From an uncultured Neglectibacter sp. (GTDB taxonomy: Bacteria > Bacillota > Clostridia > Oscillospirales > Acutalibacteraceae), in contig CAMNSA010000004.1 of NCBI GenBank assembly GCA_946554335.1, positions 1 through 64,000 on the forward strand: a stretch of DNA of 64,000 nucleotides. The letters are read 5' to 3'. This document shows positions 48,788 through 58,954 of the stretch, one piece after another. Made by a program: the position numbers and the translations under genes. The notes beneath the pieces are model-generated. The model did not search any database, had not been told where the DNA came from, and saw nothing but the letters and a program-made list of their open reading frames with translations. Positions within the stretch are counted from its first letter, which is position 1; every line of letters starts with the position of its first letter.

Positions 48788-50113
48788 TCAATCCTTCTCT
48801 CCCCGCTCCCGCACGACCATGCGCACCGGCGTCCCCTGTAAACCGAAGGTTTCCCGGATCCTGTTTTCCAGGTAACGCTGATAGGAGAAATGAAACAGCT
48901 CATGATCGTTGACGAAGCAGACAAAGGTCGGGGGCTTGGTAGAGGCCTGGGTCATGTAGTAGATCTTCAGGCGCTTTCCCTTGTCGGTAGGAGGCTGCAC
49001 CCGGGCTGTGGCCTGGGCCAAAATATCATTGAGAGCGCCGGTGGTCACCCGCATGGCGTTGCTGGAGGCCACCGCGCAGATCATCTCAAACAGCTTGTCG
49101 AGACGCTGCCCGGTTTTGGCGGAGATAAACAGGATCGGGGCGTAAGACATAAAGGAAAAGTCCTTTTGAAGCTTTTCCCGCATCTCCTGCATGGTTTTAT
49201 CGTCCTTTTCCACGGCGTCCCACTTGTTGACCACCACGATGCAGCCCTTTCCGGCCTCATGGGCGATCCCCGCCACCTTGGAATCCTGCTCAGTAAAGCC
49301 CACGGTGCCGTCGATGAGGATCAGACACACATCCGCCCGCTCCACCGCCATCTGAGCCCGCAGGTTGCTGTAATGCTCTATGGCGTCCTCCACTCTACTC
49401 TTTTTGCGAAGGCCCGCTGTATCGATAAAGGTAAAGGCGCCGAACTGATTTTCTATGGTGGTGTCGATGGCGTCCCGGGTAGTTCCGGCGATCTCGGACA
49501 CAATGCACCGGTTCTCTCCGGCTACCTTGTTGACCAGAGAGGATTTTCCCACATTGGGCTTGCCGATCACCGCCACCTTGATATTTTCCCCCTCCTCCTC
49601 CGCTTCCTCGGAGAAGGTGAGAAATTCACAGACACGGTCCAGCAGGTCCCCTGTTCCGTGGCCGTGGACGGAGGAGACCATAAAGGGGTCCCCCAGGCCC
49701 AGATTGTAAAACTCATAGAATTCCGCGGGTGGCTCTCCCACCTGATCGCATTTATTGACGCAAAGCACCACCGGGATCCCGCTTTTCAGCAGCATGGAGG
49801 CGATATCTCCGTCGGTGGCGGTCACGCCGGAACGCACATCTGTGACCAGGATGGCGGCGTCCGCCGCATCGATGGCCAGCTGAGCCTGCTGACGCATTTG
49901 AGAGAGGATCACATCCCGGCTCATAGGCTCGATCCCGCCGGTATCCACCAGGGAAAACTGTTTCCCGCACCACTCCACATCTCCAAAGATCCTGTCCCGG
50001 GTGACGCCGGGGGTATCCTCTACAATGGACAGCCGCTTTCCCACCAGCTTATTAAAAAGAGTGGACTTTCCCACATTGGGCCTGCCCACAATGGCGACCA
50101 CTGGCTTTCCCAT
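48788..50113 (-). CDS. der: ribosome biogenesis GTPase Der
   Basis: A 441-residue double GTPase for 50S subunit assembly. Two G domains begin GRPNVGKSTLFNKL (about 10-23) and GKPNVGKSSLVNKV (about 184-197), each with a DTxG and NKxD motif (DTGGIEP/NKCDQVG and DTAGLRKK/NKWDAVE). The C-terminal KH-like domain ends FGLQGTPVRMVVRERGEKD. Confidence 0.97.
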   Translation of the reverse strand: MGKPVVAIVGRPNVGKSTLFNKLVGKRLSIVEDTPGVTRDRIFGDVEWCGKQFSLVDTGGIEPMSRDVILSQMRQQAQLAIDAADAAILVTDVRSGVTATDGDIASMLLKSGIPVVLCVNKCDQVGEPPAEFYEFYNLGLGDPFMVSSVHGHGTGDLLDRVCEFLTFSEEAEEEGENIKVAVIGKPNVGKSSLVNKVAGENRCIVSEIAGTTRDAIDTTIENQFGAFTFIDTAGLRKKSRVEDAIEHYSNLRAQMAVERADVCLILIDGTVGFTEQDSKVAGIAHEAGKGCIVVVNKWDAVEKDDKTMQEMREKLQKDFSFMSYAPILFISAKTGQRLDKLFEMICAVASSNAMRVTTGALNDILAQATARVQPPTDKGKRLKIYYMTQASTKPPTFVCFVNDHELFHFSYQRYLENRIRETFGLQGTPVRMVVRERGEKD

Positions 50114-50155
50114 CGCTTTTTCCTCCTTTTTCCCAAGGGCATAAAACGCAGCGCT

Positions 50156-51505
50156 TTACCGCTCCCAGCTCTCATAGGGGTTGTGTCCCGCGCCCTCCGG
50201 CGCGGGTAAGCCCAGGATGGCATTGAGAAGAGCTTCTCCGCTGCTTCCCACGCGGACGGCGGGAACTCCCAGCTTAGCTTCCAGCTCCTGTAAAGTCATA
50301 TCGTCCAAAAAGATATCCTCGCCGCTTTTGAGCATGGAATCGGCGATGAGCACCGAATCTCCCAGCGGCCGGGAGACAAGGGCGTTTGCCACATCTCTGC
50401 CGGTCAGAAGCCCGGTGATATTAATATTCCCCCCAAAAAAGTCATTCTTTACAGGGATCAGGTCTATAGTTAAATTATGGCATTTCCGGCGCAATCCGTC
50501 AAGCAGAGAATCCAGAAACCCGAAACCGGCTTCTCCGGTGGGGATCGTCACCCTTCTGGGCGTTTCCGGCAAAGGGGTATTCTCCAACGCCCAGTCGAAT
50601 TCATCCTGTAAATTTCTCAGCATCCCCACGCCGTTTTCGATCTGGGGGAAATCCTCGTAAAATTCCAGGGGCGGAATGTGCTTTTTTGCCTTGAGATAGA
50701 ATTCGTCAGAGGGGTACACCGTGCGGCTGCCCCGTTCCTTCAAGAATTTCTCTCCCCAGCGCTCCAGAATGGCAAGGGTCTCCCCGGCGGTCTCTTCGGT
50801 ATAGACCTCCAACGGATACAGCCCCTCCCGGTATCGGGTGAGCCCCACCGGCACGCAGGCCACGCTCAGAAGTCCCTCTCCCAGCTCAAACAGCTTTTGC
50901 AGAGAGAATTCCAGAGCCTCCCCGTCGTTGATCCCGGGGCACAGCACGATCTGGCAGTTGAGCTTGATCCCGCCCTCAGACAGCCGGCGGAGATAGCAAA
51001 GAGAATCTCCCGCGAAGCGGTTGTTCATCATTTTGCACCGAAGCTGCGGATCCATGGTGTGGACGGAAACATTGATGGGGCTGATGCGCATTTGCAAAAT
51101 ACGATCGATCTCCTTGCCGTCGATATTGGTCAGAGTGATATAATTGCCGAAGAGAAAGGAAAGCCGGTCGTCGTCGTCCTTGAAGTAAAGTGTTTCCCGC
51201 ATACCGGCGGGAAGCTGATCAATGAAACAGAAGATGCACTTGTTCCGGCAGGAATGTTGGCGGTCCATCAAATAGGTCTCAAAGACGAGGCCGATGGAAT
51301 CGTACTGGGGTTTCCGGATATTCACAGAATACTCCTCTCCCTCTCTGGAAAGCAGCAAGGAGAGCTTCTGCTCCGTTTCAAAAAAGCGATAGTCCAGCAC
51401 ATCCCTGATCTCATGACTGTTGATGGAGATCAGCAGATCCCCCTTCCGGATCCCTGCCCGGTCTGCAAAGCCCTTCGGCTCCACCGCCTCAATACGCACT
51501 CCCAT
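50156..51505 (-). CDS. DUF512 / PDZ-containing radical SAM-like protein
   Basis: A 449-residue protein with an N-terminal PDZ-like segment (KGFADRAGIRKGDLLISINS, 11-30) and CRNKCIFCF (Cys 86, 90, 93), a CX3CX2C cluster of the radical SAM type. The C-terminal DUF512 region includes TGRDVANAL. This family is widespread in Firmicutes; its reaction is not established. It is in line with Der and a small membrane protein. Confidence 0.85.
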   Translation of the reverse strand: MGVRIEAVEPKGFADRAGIRKGDLLISINSHEIRDVLDYRFFETEQKLSLLLSREGEEYSVNIRKPQYDSIGLVFETYLMDRQHSCRNKCIFCFIDQLPAGMRETLYFKDDDDRLSFLFGNYITLTNIDGKEIDRILQMRISPINVSVHTMDPQLRCKMMNNRFAGDSLCYLRRLSEGGIKLNCQIVLCPGINDGEALEFSLQKLFELGEGLLSVACVPVGLTRYREGLYPLEVYTEETAGETLAILERWGEKFLKERGSRTVYPSDEFYLKAKKHIPPLEFYEDFPQIENGVGMLRNLQDEFDWALENTPLPETPRRVTIPTGEAGFGFLDSLLDGLRRKCHNLTIDLIPVKNDFFGGNINITGLLTGRDVANALVSRPLGDSVLIADSMLKSGEDIFLDDMTLQELEAKLGVPAVRVGSSGEALLNAILGLPAPEGAGHNPYESWER

Positions 51506-51530
51506 GGTCCTTCCTCCTTTCCCGGAACTC

Positions 51531-51878
51531 TCAGCGATTCAACTGCCTTTTAATCAGCCACACGATGACCATGGCTCCCATTCCCACGACGCTGTAGGCA
51601 ATGGCGTAAAAGACAAAGTCCAGCGCTCCGGGAGCAAAAAAGGTCCAGGCCCCCAGCAGAAACAGCAGGGCGCTGAAGAGCGGAAGGCTCCAAAGCTTTT
51701 TCATCTCCACGCCGCAGAAACCGCCCACCAAAAGAAAAAATAGCGGGTCCACGATCAGAAAAAGCAGAATGGAAACCGGGATGACATCCTCCCCTGTCAC
51801 CATGGAGGCCGTCGCCCAGGGCACCAGAAACGTCATGGCAAAGGAGGTGATAAACCAAAGAATGATCTTTCTTCTCAT
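51531..51878 (-). CDS. small membrane protein
   Basis: A 115-residue protein with four probable hydrophobic helices (KIILWFITSFAMTFLVPWAT, ILLFLIVDPLFFLLVGGF, LFSALLFLLGAW, DFVFYAIAYSVVGMGAMVIV). No known family. It starts 121 bases after the rpmF stop and ends 25 bases before the DUF512 start, and reads in the same direction. Confidence 0.7.
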   Translation of the reverse strand: MRRKIILWFITSFAMTFLVPWATASMVTGEDVIPVSILLFLIVDPLFFLLVGGFCGVEMKKLWSLPLFSALLFLLGAWTFFAPGALDFVFYAIAYSVVGMGAMVIVWLIKRQLNR

Positions 51879-51946
51879 AACTGATCCTCTCTTTTTTTAG
51901 AGCGGGAAGATCTCTCAAGGAAATCCAAATTCCATGCTCCTGATAA

Positions 51947-51982
51947 AAAAAGAGAGAAGGGGCGCACTGCGTCTCCCTTCTC
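51947..51982 (-). terminator. terminator of rpmF
   Basis: GAGAAGGG (51954-51961) pairs with CCCTTCTC (51975-51982), T-rich tail on the minus strand. Confidence 0.85.
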
Positions 51983-51998
51983 CCGTTCCTAAGCAAAT

Positions 51999-52181
51999 TC
52001 AGGCGTCCTTCTTTACAACAGACCTGCCGTTGTAATAGCCGCAATTACCGCAAACTCTATGAGGTGTCTTGTATTCTCCGCACTGGGGACATTTCATGAG
52101 GGCGGGAGCCTGAAGCTTCCACACATTGGAACGCCTCTTATTCTGTCTTGCGCTGGACACTTTCCCCTTGGGTACTGCCAT
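51999..52181 (-). CDS. rpmF: 50S ribosomal protein L32
   Basis: A 60-residue basic protein starting MAVPKGKVSSARQNKRRSN, with the zinc-binding pattern CPQCGEYKTPHRVCGNCGYY (about 31-50). ATG 52181 follows GAAGGAGGTGCTACTC. YceD is 50 bp upstream in the usual yceD-rpmF order. Confidence 0.96.
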   Translation of the reverse strand: MAVPKGKVSSARQNKRRSNVWKLQAPALMKCPQCGEYKTPHRVCGNCGYYNGRSVVKKDA

Positions 52182-52231
52182 GAGTAGCACCTCCTTCTGT
52201 TATTTTAAAAATGAAAACCAACATTGTTGAC

Positions 52232-52732
52232 TTATGAGTCCTGCAATAAAGCCCGTAAAGCCTCCAAACGGGGGTCCGTCTCTTCCGGCTCGCAGGAGCA
52301 TTTTCCCAGGTTCAGGTTCGCTCCGCACCGGGGGCAAAGGCCCTTGCAGTCTTCTTTGCACAGGAACTTGCCGGGCAGATCCAACAGGATATCCTCGGTG
52401 AGAAGCTCATCAAGGTCAAGTCTCGCTTCCGGTACGAAGAGATATTCGTCGCTGTCCTCTTCTCCCAATTCCCGAACCAGGATATGGGAAAAATCTACGG
52501 CCTTTCTGAGAGCAGTTTCCTCACAGCACCTGTCACAGGGCGCGACCACAGTGTAGTGAACCTGAGCTTTGAGAACCACAGAACCCGCAAAGCCGCGAAG
52601 CGTTACCTTCACATTCACCGGCACGGAAAACGGCTTGACACCGTTTATCTCCACCGAAGAAAGGTCCAACTCATACTCGATGGTATCGGCCAAAGACTCT
52701 GACAGAAAATACTTTTTGAGATCGATAATCAT
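52232..52732 (-). CDS. YceD/DUF177 family protein
   Basis: A 166-residue protein of the YceD family, thought to act in 23S rRNA stability. The central CDRCCEETALRKAVDF and the later CKEDCKGLCPRCGANLN supply cysteines for a zinc site. It lies immediately before rpmF, which is the common arrangement. Confidence 0.88.
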   Translation of the reverse strand: MIIDLKKYFLSESLADTIEYELDLSSVEINGVKPFSVPVNVKVTLRGFAGSVVLKAQVHYTVVAPCDRCCEETALRKAVDFSHILVRELGEEDSDEYLFVPEARLDLDELLTEDILLDLPGKFLCKEDCKGLCPRCGANLNLGKCSCEPEETDPRLEALRALLQDS

Positions 52733-52808
52733 GCTTCTACCTCATGCCGTACTGATATATTATAGAGAATTCCGCCCTGCTTGTCAAGAGTTTTCTTTGA
52801 GGATCAGG

Positions 52809-54284
52809 TCATCCCAGCGTCACCCGAAAGACCACCGGCCCCGCCTCCTGATGAGCGGAGAAAAGATGCAGTCCTTCGCCGTCCCGGCTCCACTCTACGG
52901 GGGTGGAGGAGGCCAGCGCCTCCACCTTCCGGACAGCCCCGTGGAACACAGCGCCCGCCGTGTGCTCCTGCTGCCTGAGAGAACGGACCAGATAACGCCC
53001 GTCCGCGGCGCTCTTCATGGCGATCACATAGAGGATATCGCCCTTTTGGGTGAAACGGAAATCCTCGCTGGTGAAGTTCTTCTTGACGGCGTCGGAAAAA
53101 TGGCCGTCCTGCACCTTGGTAGGCCCTTCTCCGAACACCTTCCAGACACGGGTGTCGTAGATTGCCTCAGAGTTTACCGCCATCCACTTTCCGATCCCGG
53201 AAAGGACCTTTTGATCCTCCTCGGAGATGGCGCCGTCCGCCTTGGGGCCCACATTCAGGAGAAGCGTGCCGTTTTTGCTGACGATATCGCACAGATCGCA
53301 AAGGATATCCTCTGCCGGTCGGAAATCGTTATGCTCTGTGTAGCACCAGGAGTTGAGGGCGATAGCCGTGTCTGTCTGCCAGAAGTAGGGCTTACATTCC
53401 GCCATCTGGCCCCGTTCAATATCCGGCACCGCCGTGCCGAACAAAAAGGCGTCGTGCTTATAGTTGATCGCCGCCTCGATCCCCCACTGGGCCGCCCGGT
53501 TGTAATAGTAGGCTGCCAGGCGTTTTAAATAGGGCTTGGCGTTTTCGTGCTGGATCCACCAGTCGAAGTAAAGGACCTTCGGATGGTATCGGTCGATGAG
53601 CTCGCAGGTGCGCACCAGCCAGTCGTCTAAAAACTCCCCATCCGGTCCGGGCTGCCCGCAAATATCGTCCAGATTGGCGGAGTCCGGCATGGAGGGCCAG
53701 TACAGGTCGTCCCTCTCCGGCACGGCGGGCATATCGCTCTCAAACTCTTTCCCGTGGCTCATAAAGAACCAGTGCTCGATACGGTGGGAGGAAACGCCCA
53801 GGGTCATTCCCCGCTTTTCAAAGGCCGCCTTCAGCTCCCCCACCACATCCCGGTGGGGTCCCATCTCATAGGCGTTCCAACGGGAGAGCTCAGAGCGATA
53901 CATTTGAAAGCCGTCGTGATGCTCCGCTACCGGCACCACATACCGGGCTCCCGCCTGAGCAAACAGCCGGGCCCATTCCTCCGGGTCAAAGCGCTCCGCC
54001 CGAAACAGGGGGACGAAGTCCTTATATCCAAACTCCTTGTGAGGCCCATAGGTCTTCAAATGATGCTCATAGGCGTTGGAGCCCTGTATATACATATTGC
54101 GGGGATACCATTCGTTTTCAAAGGCGGGAACCGCGTAAACACCCCAGTGGATGAAGATCCCGAACTTGGCGTTTTCATACCACTCAGGGACCTTCCAATG
54201 GGACAGGGATTCCCAGGTGGGCTCAAAGGGGCCCTGAGCGATCACCTGATCGATGGCGTCCAAAGCCGCGCGCTTATCATACAT
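52809..54284 (-). CDS. alpha-L-fucosidase (GH29 family)
   Basis: A 491-residue cytoplasmic enzyme (no signal peptide) that removes fucose from glycans or host oligosaccharides. The N-terminal TIM barrel shows FGIFIHWGVYAVPAFENEWY (about 41-60), AEHHDGF, KVLYFDWWIQ (candidate nucleophile Asp, about 231) and NGTLLLNVGPKADG. It is alone, without a sugar transporter next to it. Gut commensal lifestyle is a plausible inference. Confidence 0.93.
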   Translation of the reverse strand: MYDKRAALDAIDQVIAQGPFEPTWESLSHWKVPEWYENAKFGIFIHWGVYAVPAFENEWYPRNMYIQGSNAYEHHLKTYGPHKEFGYKDFVPLFRAERFDPEEWARLFAQAGARYVVPVAEHHDGFQMYRSELSRWNAYEMGPHRDVVGELKAAFEKRGMTLGVSSHRIEHWFFMSHGKEFESDMPAVPERDDLYWPSMPDSANLDDICGQPGPDGEFLDDWLVRTCELIDRYHPKVLYFDWWIQHENAKPYLKRLAAYYYNRAAQWGIEAAINYKHDAFLFGTAVPDIERGQMAECKPYFWQTDTAIALNSWCYTEHNDFRPAEDILCDLCDIVSKNGTLLLNVGPKADGAISEEDQKVLSGIGKWMAVNSEAIYDTRVWKVFGEGPTKVQDGHFSDAVKKNFTSEDFRFTQKGDILYVIAMKSAADGRYLVRSLRQQEHTAGAVFHGAVRKVEALASSTPVEWSRDGEGLHLFSAHQEAGPVVFRVTLG

Positions 54285-54324
54285 GATAGACTTCTCCTTT
54301 CTCGGCAGGAGACCATCTCTCCTG

Positions 54325-54359
54325 AAAAAACAGAGAGGCGGTCTTATCAGCCGCCTCTC
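54325..54359 (-). terminator. terminator of the P-loop gene
   Basis: GAGAGGCGG (54333-54341) pairs with CCGCCTCTC (54351-54359), T-rich tail on the minus strand. Confidence 0.85.
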
Positions 54360-54377
54360 CTTTCGGTTCCGGATGGA

Positions 54378-54791
54378 TCACTTGGATACATATTCCTTCA
54401 CAGAGGCGGGGATCTCGGAATCGTCAGCCGAGATGGAAAGCACAAAATTGGTGTTGGCCTCTTCACCCAGCTTCTTGAGCTTTTCCGCCAGCTCCTCCAC
54501 CACCGAAGCGTCAGTCCCGGTGATCTTCAGCGTGGAGTCGATGAGGATATCCGTCACATCATAGTTTCCGGCGCAAATTCCGGAGACAAAGCCGAACAGC
54601 ATACCGGCGCCCTGAATGTTATAGGCGTCCGAGTCTACCAGACGCACGGCATGTGAAATATCGTAAGTCAGCTTCAGTCCCTTTTCAATCACAACTACGC
54701 AGCCCTTGGAATTCTCCAGCGCGGCGTTTGCCATATCAATGAGCTTCTTTGTCTTTCCGGAGCCTTTTTTACCAGTTAAAAGAGTGATCAT
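54378..54791 (-). CDS. P-loop ATP-binding protein of unknown function
   Basis: A 137-residue protein starting MITLLTGKKGSGKTKKLIDM, with a Walker A GKKGSGKT (7-14) and a likely Walker B DILIDSTLK. It lacks extra domains. Small size and no partner make it difficult to assign; similar proteins occur in Clostridia. It follows pgi by 71 bases, maybe on its transcript. Confidence 0.75.
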   Translation of the reverse strand: MITLLTGKKGSGKTKKLIDMANAALENSKGCVVVIEKGLKLTYDISHAVRLVDSDAYNIQGAGMLFGFVSGICAGNYDVTDILIDSTLKITGTDASVVEELAEKLKKLGEEANTNFVLSISADDSEIPASVKEYVSK

Positions 54792-54862
54792 GATAAACTC
54801 TCCTTTTTTATTATTCCGCTTTTTGGAGGGCAGTGCCGCCCAAAAAGCGGGAACTGCCAGGT

Positions 54863-56203
54863 TTACTTGGATATCCGCTTTTCAAGCGCTGCTTTTTCCT
54901 GCTCATAGCCGGGCTTGCCCAACAGAGCGAACATATTTTTCTTATAGCTCTCCACGCCGGGCTGGTTAAAGGGATTGACTCCCAGGAGATACCCGGAGAT
55001 GGCGCAGGCCTTCTCGAAGAAATAGATGATCTCTCCCAGCGTCTCCTCAGAAAAGTCAGAGGCGTGAAGCACCACGTTGGGTACGCCGCCGTCGTTATGA
55101 GCCAGCACCGTGCCCTCGAAGGCCTTCTCGTTCACAAAGGCCATCGTGCGGCCCTCCAGGTAGTTGAGGCCGTCCACATCCGTGGGGTCCTTGCCCAGAG
55201 TGATCTCATACGCGGGCTTGTCGATCAGCATCACCGTCTCAAACAGGGTGCGCCGGCCGTCCTGAATATACTGGCCCAGGGAGTGAAGGTCGGTGGAGAA
55301 GACCACGGAAGCCGGGAACAGACCCTTGTTGTCCTTCCCCTCGCTTTCCCCGTACAGCTGCTTCCACCACTCGTTCATCATGGCGTAGCGGGGTTCGTAG
55401 CTCACCATGATCTCCGTGGATTTTCCCTTGTTGTAAAGAATATTGCGGATGGCTGCATACCGGTAGCAGGCGTTCTCCTTGAGAGAGGGCTCCGCGTACT
55501 TTTCAGAGGCCCTGGCGGCCCCTGCCATCAGGGCGTCGATATCCGCTCCGGAAACGGCGATGGGCAGAAGGCCCACGGCGGTCAGGACGGAATACCGCCC
55601 TCCCACATCGTCCGGAACCACAAAGGTCTCGTAGCCTTCCTTATCAGCCAGCTGCTTCAGCGTCCCCTTCTGCTTATCCGTAGTGCAGAAAATGCGCTCC
55701 TTCGCCCCTTCTTTGCCGTACTTCTTCTCCAACAGCTCCCGGAATACCCGGAAGGCGATGGCCGGCTCCGTAGTGGTGCCGGACTTGGAGATCATATTGA
55801 TGGAAATATCCTTTCCCTCACAGATGGAAACCAGCTCCTGAAGGGCGGTAGAGCTGATGCTGTTGCCCGTAAAATAGATGCTGGGCGTATCCTTCTTCAA
55901 ATCGTTATAGCGGTCTGATCTCAAGAACTCGATAGCCGCCCTGGCGCCCAGATAAGAGCCGCCGATGCCGATCACGACAAATACCTGAGAATTCTTTTTG
56001 ATTCTTTCCGCAGCCGCCTTGATCCGCGCAAATTCTTCTTTATCATAATCCTTGGGCAAGGTGACCCAACCGGTAAAATCGCTTCCGACTCCCGCTTTGG
56101 AATGGAGCAGCTGATGAGCGGTTTTCACCTGGGGCTCCAGCTCCTCAAATTCCCGCTGGGAAACAAACCCCTTTAAATAGCCTTCCTCTAGTTTTAAAGG
56201 CAT
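54863..56203 (-). CDS. pgi: glucose-6-phosphate isomerase
   Basis: A 446-residue glycolytic enzyme that interconverts glucose-6-phosphate and fructose-6-phosphate. Signatures include [20 protein letters not shown] (about 77-96), [11 protein letters not shown], and [22 protein letters not shown], with the catalytic KSGTTTEP segment and [12 protein letters not shown] near the C-terminus. ATG 56203 follows AGGAGGTCTCAGTT. Confidence 0.96.
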   Translation of the reverse strand: MPLKLEEGYLKGFVSQREFEELEPQVKTAHQLLHSKAGVGSDFTGWVTLPKDYDKEEFARIKAAAERIKKNSQVFVVIGIGGSYLGARAAIEFLRSDRYNDLKKDTPSIYFTGNSISSTALQELVSICEGKDISINMISKSGTTTEPAIAFRVFRELLEKKYGKEGAKERIFCTTDKQKGTLKQLADKEGYETFVVPDDVGGRYSVLTAVGLLPIAVSGADIDALMAGAARASEKYAEPSLKENACYRYAAIRNILYNKGKSTEIMVSYEPRYAMMNEWWKQLYGESEGKDNKGLFPASVVFSTDLHSLGQYIQDGRRTLFETVMLIDKPAYEITLGKDPTDVDGLNYLEGRTMAFVNEKAFEGTVLAHNDGGVPNVVLHASDFSEETLGEIIYFFEKACAISGYLLGVNPFNQPGVESYKKNMFALLGKPGYEQEKAALEKRISK

Positions 56204-56310
56204 AACTGAGACCTCCTGGACTTTTAGTTTTTTCCTCTTTATCCTATCATACAATAAGTCGCAGGAATTTGCAAGGCAGGGTGGCGGGAAATTGACGAAA
56301 AGTTACAGGT

Positions 56311-57447
56311 CTAAAATCGGAACAGGCCGCAGAGCAAATAGAAAAAGGAGGAGGAAAAGGTGACCGGCTCCACCTTTTCTGCCGCTGTGATAGGGATCTG
56401 GGCCACAGTCTCCCCGGAAATACTGTAATAGATGGTCCCGAGCTGCTCTCCTTCCTCAATGGGCGCTTTCAGCTCTTCCCGCCATTCGATCCTCTCCTCC
56501 ACGCCGGAGGCCTCCCCCAGGCGGCTGAGGATCTTGGGGGCCTGCCCCGCCTTTACCGGAATAGTCTCCTCCATTCCGCCCTTGACGGGAACGGGAGAGA
56601 GCTCCGGTAATTCCGGCACGGTCACGGACCAGTTGGCAAAGCCGTAGTCCAGCAGGACGGCGGCGTCCTGGAACCGGTGATCTGTACTGTCCGCCCCCAG
56701 AATCACGGAGATCAGCGAAAGCTCACCGCGCTGCGCGGTAGCGGTGATACAGCTTCCGGCTTTGGAGGTTGTGCCCGTTTTCAGCCCGGTGATCCCCTGA
56801 TAGCTGCGGATCAGCTTGTTGGTGTTCACCAGCTGGGTCTCGCCGTCTCGTACATAGTCGATCCAGGTCAGGGTATAGTCAAAGATTTGCGGGTGGGTGA
56901 TCAGCTCCCGGCTCATCAGGGCTACATCGTGAGCACTGGTCACATGGCCCTCCTCGTCCAGACCGTTGCAGTTTTTGAACACGGTGTCCTTCATGCCCAG
57001 CTGCTGGGCCTTCTCGTTCATCTTGGCTACAAAGGCCGTTTCGCTCCCCGCCACATGCTCCGCCAGCACCACCGCCGCGTCGTTTGCGCTCATGATCACC
57101 GTGGCCTTGAGAAGGTCGTCTACCGTCATCTGTTCCCCTTCCTTGAGCCAGATGTCCGACCCTCCCATAGATGCGGCATGGGCAGAGGCCGAAAGTGTAT
57201 CAGTAAGAGAAAGCCTGCCCTCGTCGATGGCGTCAAAGGTAAGGCAGAGCGTCATCACCTTGGTGATGGAGGCGCAGGGCCTGATCTCATGGGAATTCTT
57301 CTCAAACAGCACCCGGCCGGTGGAGGCCTCCATCAGCACGGCGCTGGGGGCGGAAAGCTCCAGCTCCTCCTGGGCCTTTCCGGGGACTCTCAGGGAAACG
57401 GCCAGCAAAAGCGCTGCCGCGCATACCAATAAGAACCGTTTTCTCAT
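56311..57447 (-). CDS. D-alanyl-D-alanine carboxypeptidase (DacF-like)
   Basis: A 378-residue penicillin-binding protein that trims the pentapeptide of peptidoglycan. The signal peptide (RKRFLLVCAAALLLAVSL, 2-19), the SxxK motif SITKVM (about 61-66), SxN motif SANDAA (about 119-124) and KTG motif LKTGTTSKAG (about 227-236) are present, followed by a C-terminal domain. It is secreted or membrane-linked. Confidence 0.94.
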   Translation of the reverse strand: MRKRFLLVCAAALLLAVSLRVPGKAQEELELSAPSAVLMEASTGRVLFEKNSHEIRPCASITKVMTLCLTFDAIDEGRLSLTDTLSASAHAASMGGSDIWLKEGEQMTVDDLLKATVIMSANDAAVVLAEHVAGSETAFVAKMNEKAQQLGMKDTVFKNCNGLDEEGHVTSAHDVALMSRELITHPQIFDYTLTWIDYVRDGETQLVNTNKLIRSYQGITGLKTGTTSKAGSCITATAQRGELSLISVILGADSTDHRFQDAAVLLDYGFANWSVTVPELPELSPVPVKGGMEETIPVKAGQAPKILSRLGEASGVEERIEWREELKAPIEEGEQLGTIYYSISGETVAQIPITAAEKVEPVTFSSSFFYLLCGLFRF

Positions 57448-57712
57448 TTTCCTTCATCCTTTCTCCGCACAGGGGTCATCCTATAGATATGCGCTATCCG
57501 GGAAAAACAGACGCGGCATTTCGCCCGGCGGAAAACGGAGCGGAAGGGAGGGTTTTAAGGGCTCTCTGCTTACCCAACATAGTTTCCTCCGTAAAAGTCA
57601 ATTTGTTCTTCTGTATCTATCCTATCATTTTTGCCCCGTAAATACGACATTCGGCACAGCAAAACCAATCACTGTGCCGAACTGCTGTTTTCTTTTCTGG
57701 CCGCGGCCTTTT

Positions 57713-58954
57713 TCAAGGTCTATTTTCGCTTTTGATCCGCAGGTAAGCGCCCTTTTCCACGGGGGCGTCCGTTTTCCAATACACCGCCATCTCCGCGTGG
57801 GGAGCGCGGTCGATGGGTTCGCGGTTCTCGTCATAAAGCTCTGAAAGCGGGGCAGGAAAGGGTTCTTTTCCGGGCTGCAAAATATCTGCCGTCTCCCCTC
57901 TGAAAAAGCGGTTGCGCTGCCGAAGCTTTACAAATTCACCCTCCCGGCCCTCGCAGACGGCCACCACCTGATACTTGCGGATATACCGGTCGTCTCCCGG
58001 GATCTGTCCGGGCTCGCCGCCCAGATAAAAGCCGGTGGAATACTCCCGGTGGCTCAGCTTCTCCGTCTCCTCGCTGATCGCTTCCGGCAGCTCCTCTCCC
58101 GGATGCTCCCACAGGAAATCCAGGGCTCTGCGGTAGGCGGAAACCGCGCAGGCCACATAATAGGCAGACTTTGCCCTGCCCTCGATCTTCAGGCTGGACA
58201 CTCCGGCCGCGGCCATCTGCGGCAGATGGCGGATCATGCACAGGTCTTTGGAGCTGAACAGATAGGCGCCCTTTTCCTCCTGGATCAGGGTCAGCGGCTC
58301 ATTGGGCCGCTTGCGCTCGGTGAGCACATATTCCCAGCGGCAGGGCTGGGCACACTCGCCCCGGTTGGCGTCCCGGCCGGTGAGATAGTTGGAGATCAGG
58401 CACCTGCCGGAAAAGGACATACACATGGCCCCGTGAACAAAGGCCTCCAACTCCAGATCCGCCGGGATCTTTTCCCGGATCTCCCGGATCTCGGAAAGGC
58501 TGATCTCCCGGGCCAGCACCACCCGTCTGGCTCCCAGGCGGTAAAAGGCGTTGGCGGCGGCAAAGTTTACCACTCCCGCTTGGGTGGACACATGCAGTTC
58601 CACCCCCGGCGCGTACTGCCGGGCAAGTTCCATCACACCCAGGTCCGTGACGATCAGGGCGTCCACCCCGATCTCCTTACACTCCCGCAAAAAATCGGGA
58701 AGCAGGGAAAGCTCGTCATTTCTCGGCAGGGTATTGCAGGTGACATACACCCGCACCCCGTGCCGATGGCAGAAGGATACAGCCCATTTCAGGTCCTCCC
58801 CGTCAAAATTCTGAGGAGCCCTGCGCATCCCGAAATTCTTTCCGGCCAGATACACAGCGTCCGCGCCATAGGAAACGGCGGAAATAAGCCGTTCTCTGTC
58901 GCCGCAGGGAGCCAGCAGCTCCGGTTTTTTGGGAAGGCTCATCGCATCGTTCAC
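57713..58954 (-). CDS. U32 family peptidase / tRNA hydroxylation factor
   Basis: A 413-residue protein of peptidase family U32. The signature EAFVHGAMCMSFSGRCLISN (about 171-190) and the catalytic-type AGVVNFAAANAFYR are intact. Some members help hydroxylate tRNA uridine-34; others degrade collagen; this one is not assigned. Its start overlaps the MltG stop by 4 bases (58951-58954), so the two genes are coupled. Confidence 0.9.
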   Translation of the reverse strand: MNDAMSLPKKPELLAPCGDRERLISAVSYGADAVYLAGKNFGMRRAPQNFDGEDLKWAVSFCHRHGVRVYVTCNTLPRNDELSLLPDFLRECKEIGVDALIVTDLGVMELARQYAPGVELHVSTQAGVVNFAAANAFYRLGARRVVLAREISLSEIREIREKIPADLELEAFVHGAMCMSFSGRCLISNYLTGRDANRGECAQPCRWEYVLTERKRPNEPLTLIQEEKGAYLFSSKDLCMIRHLPQMAAAGVSSLKIEGRAKSAYYVACAVSAYRRALDFLWEHPGEELPEAISEETEKLSHREYSTGFYLGGEPGQIPGDDRYIRKYQVVAVCEGREGEFVKLRQRNRFFRGETADILQPGKEPFPAPLSELYDENREPIDRAPHAEMAVYWKTDAPVEKGAYLRIKSENRP

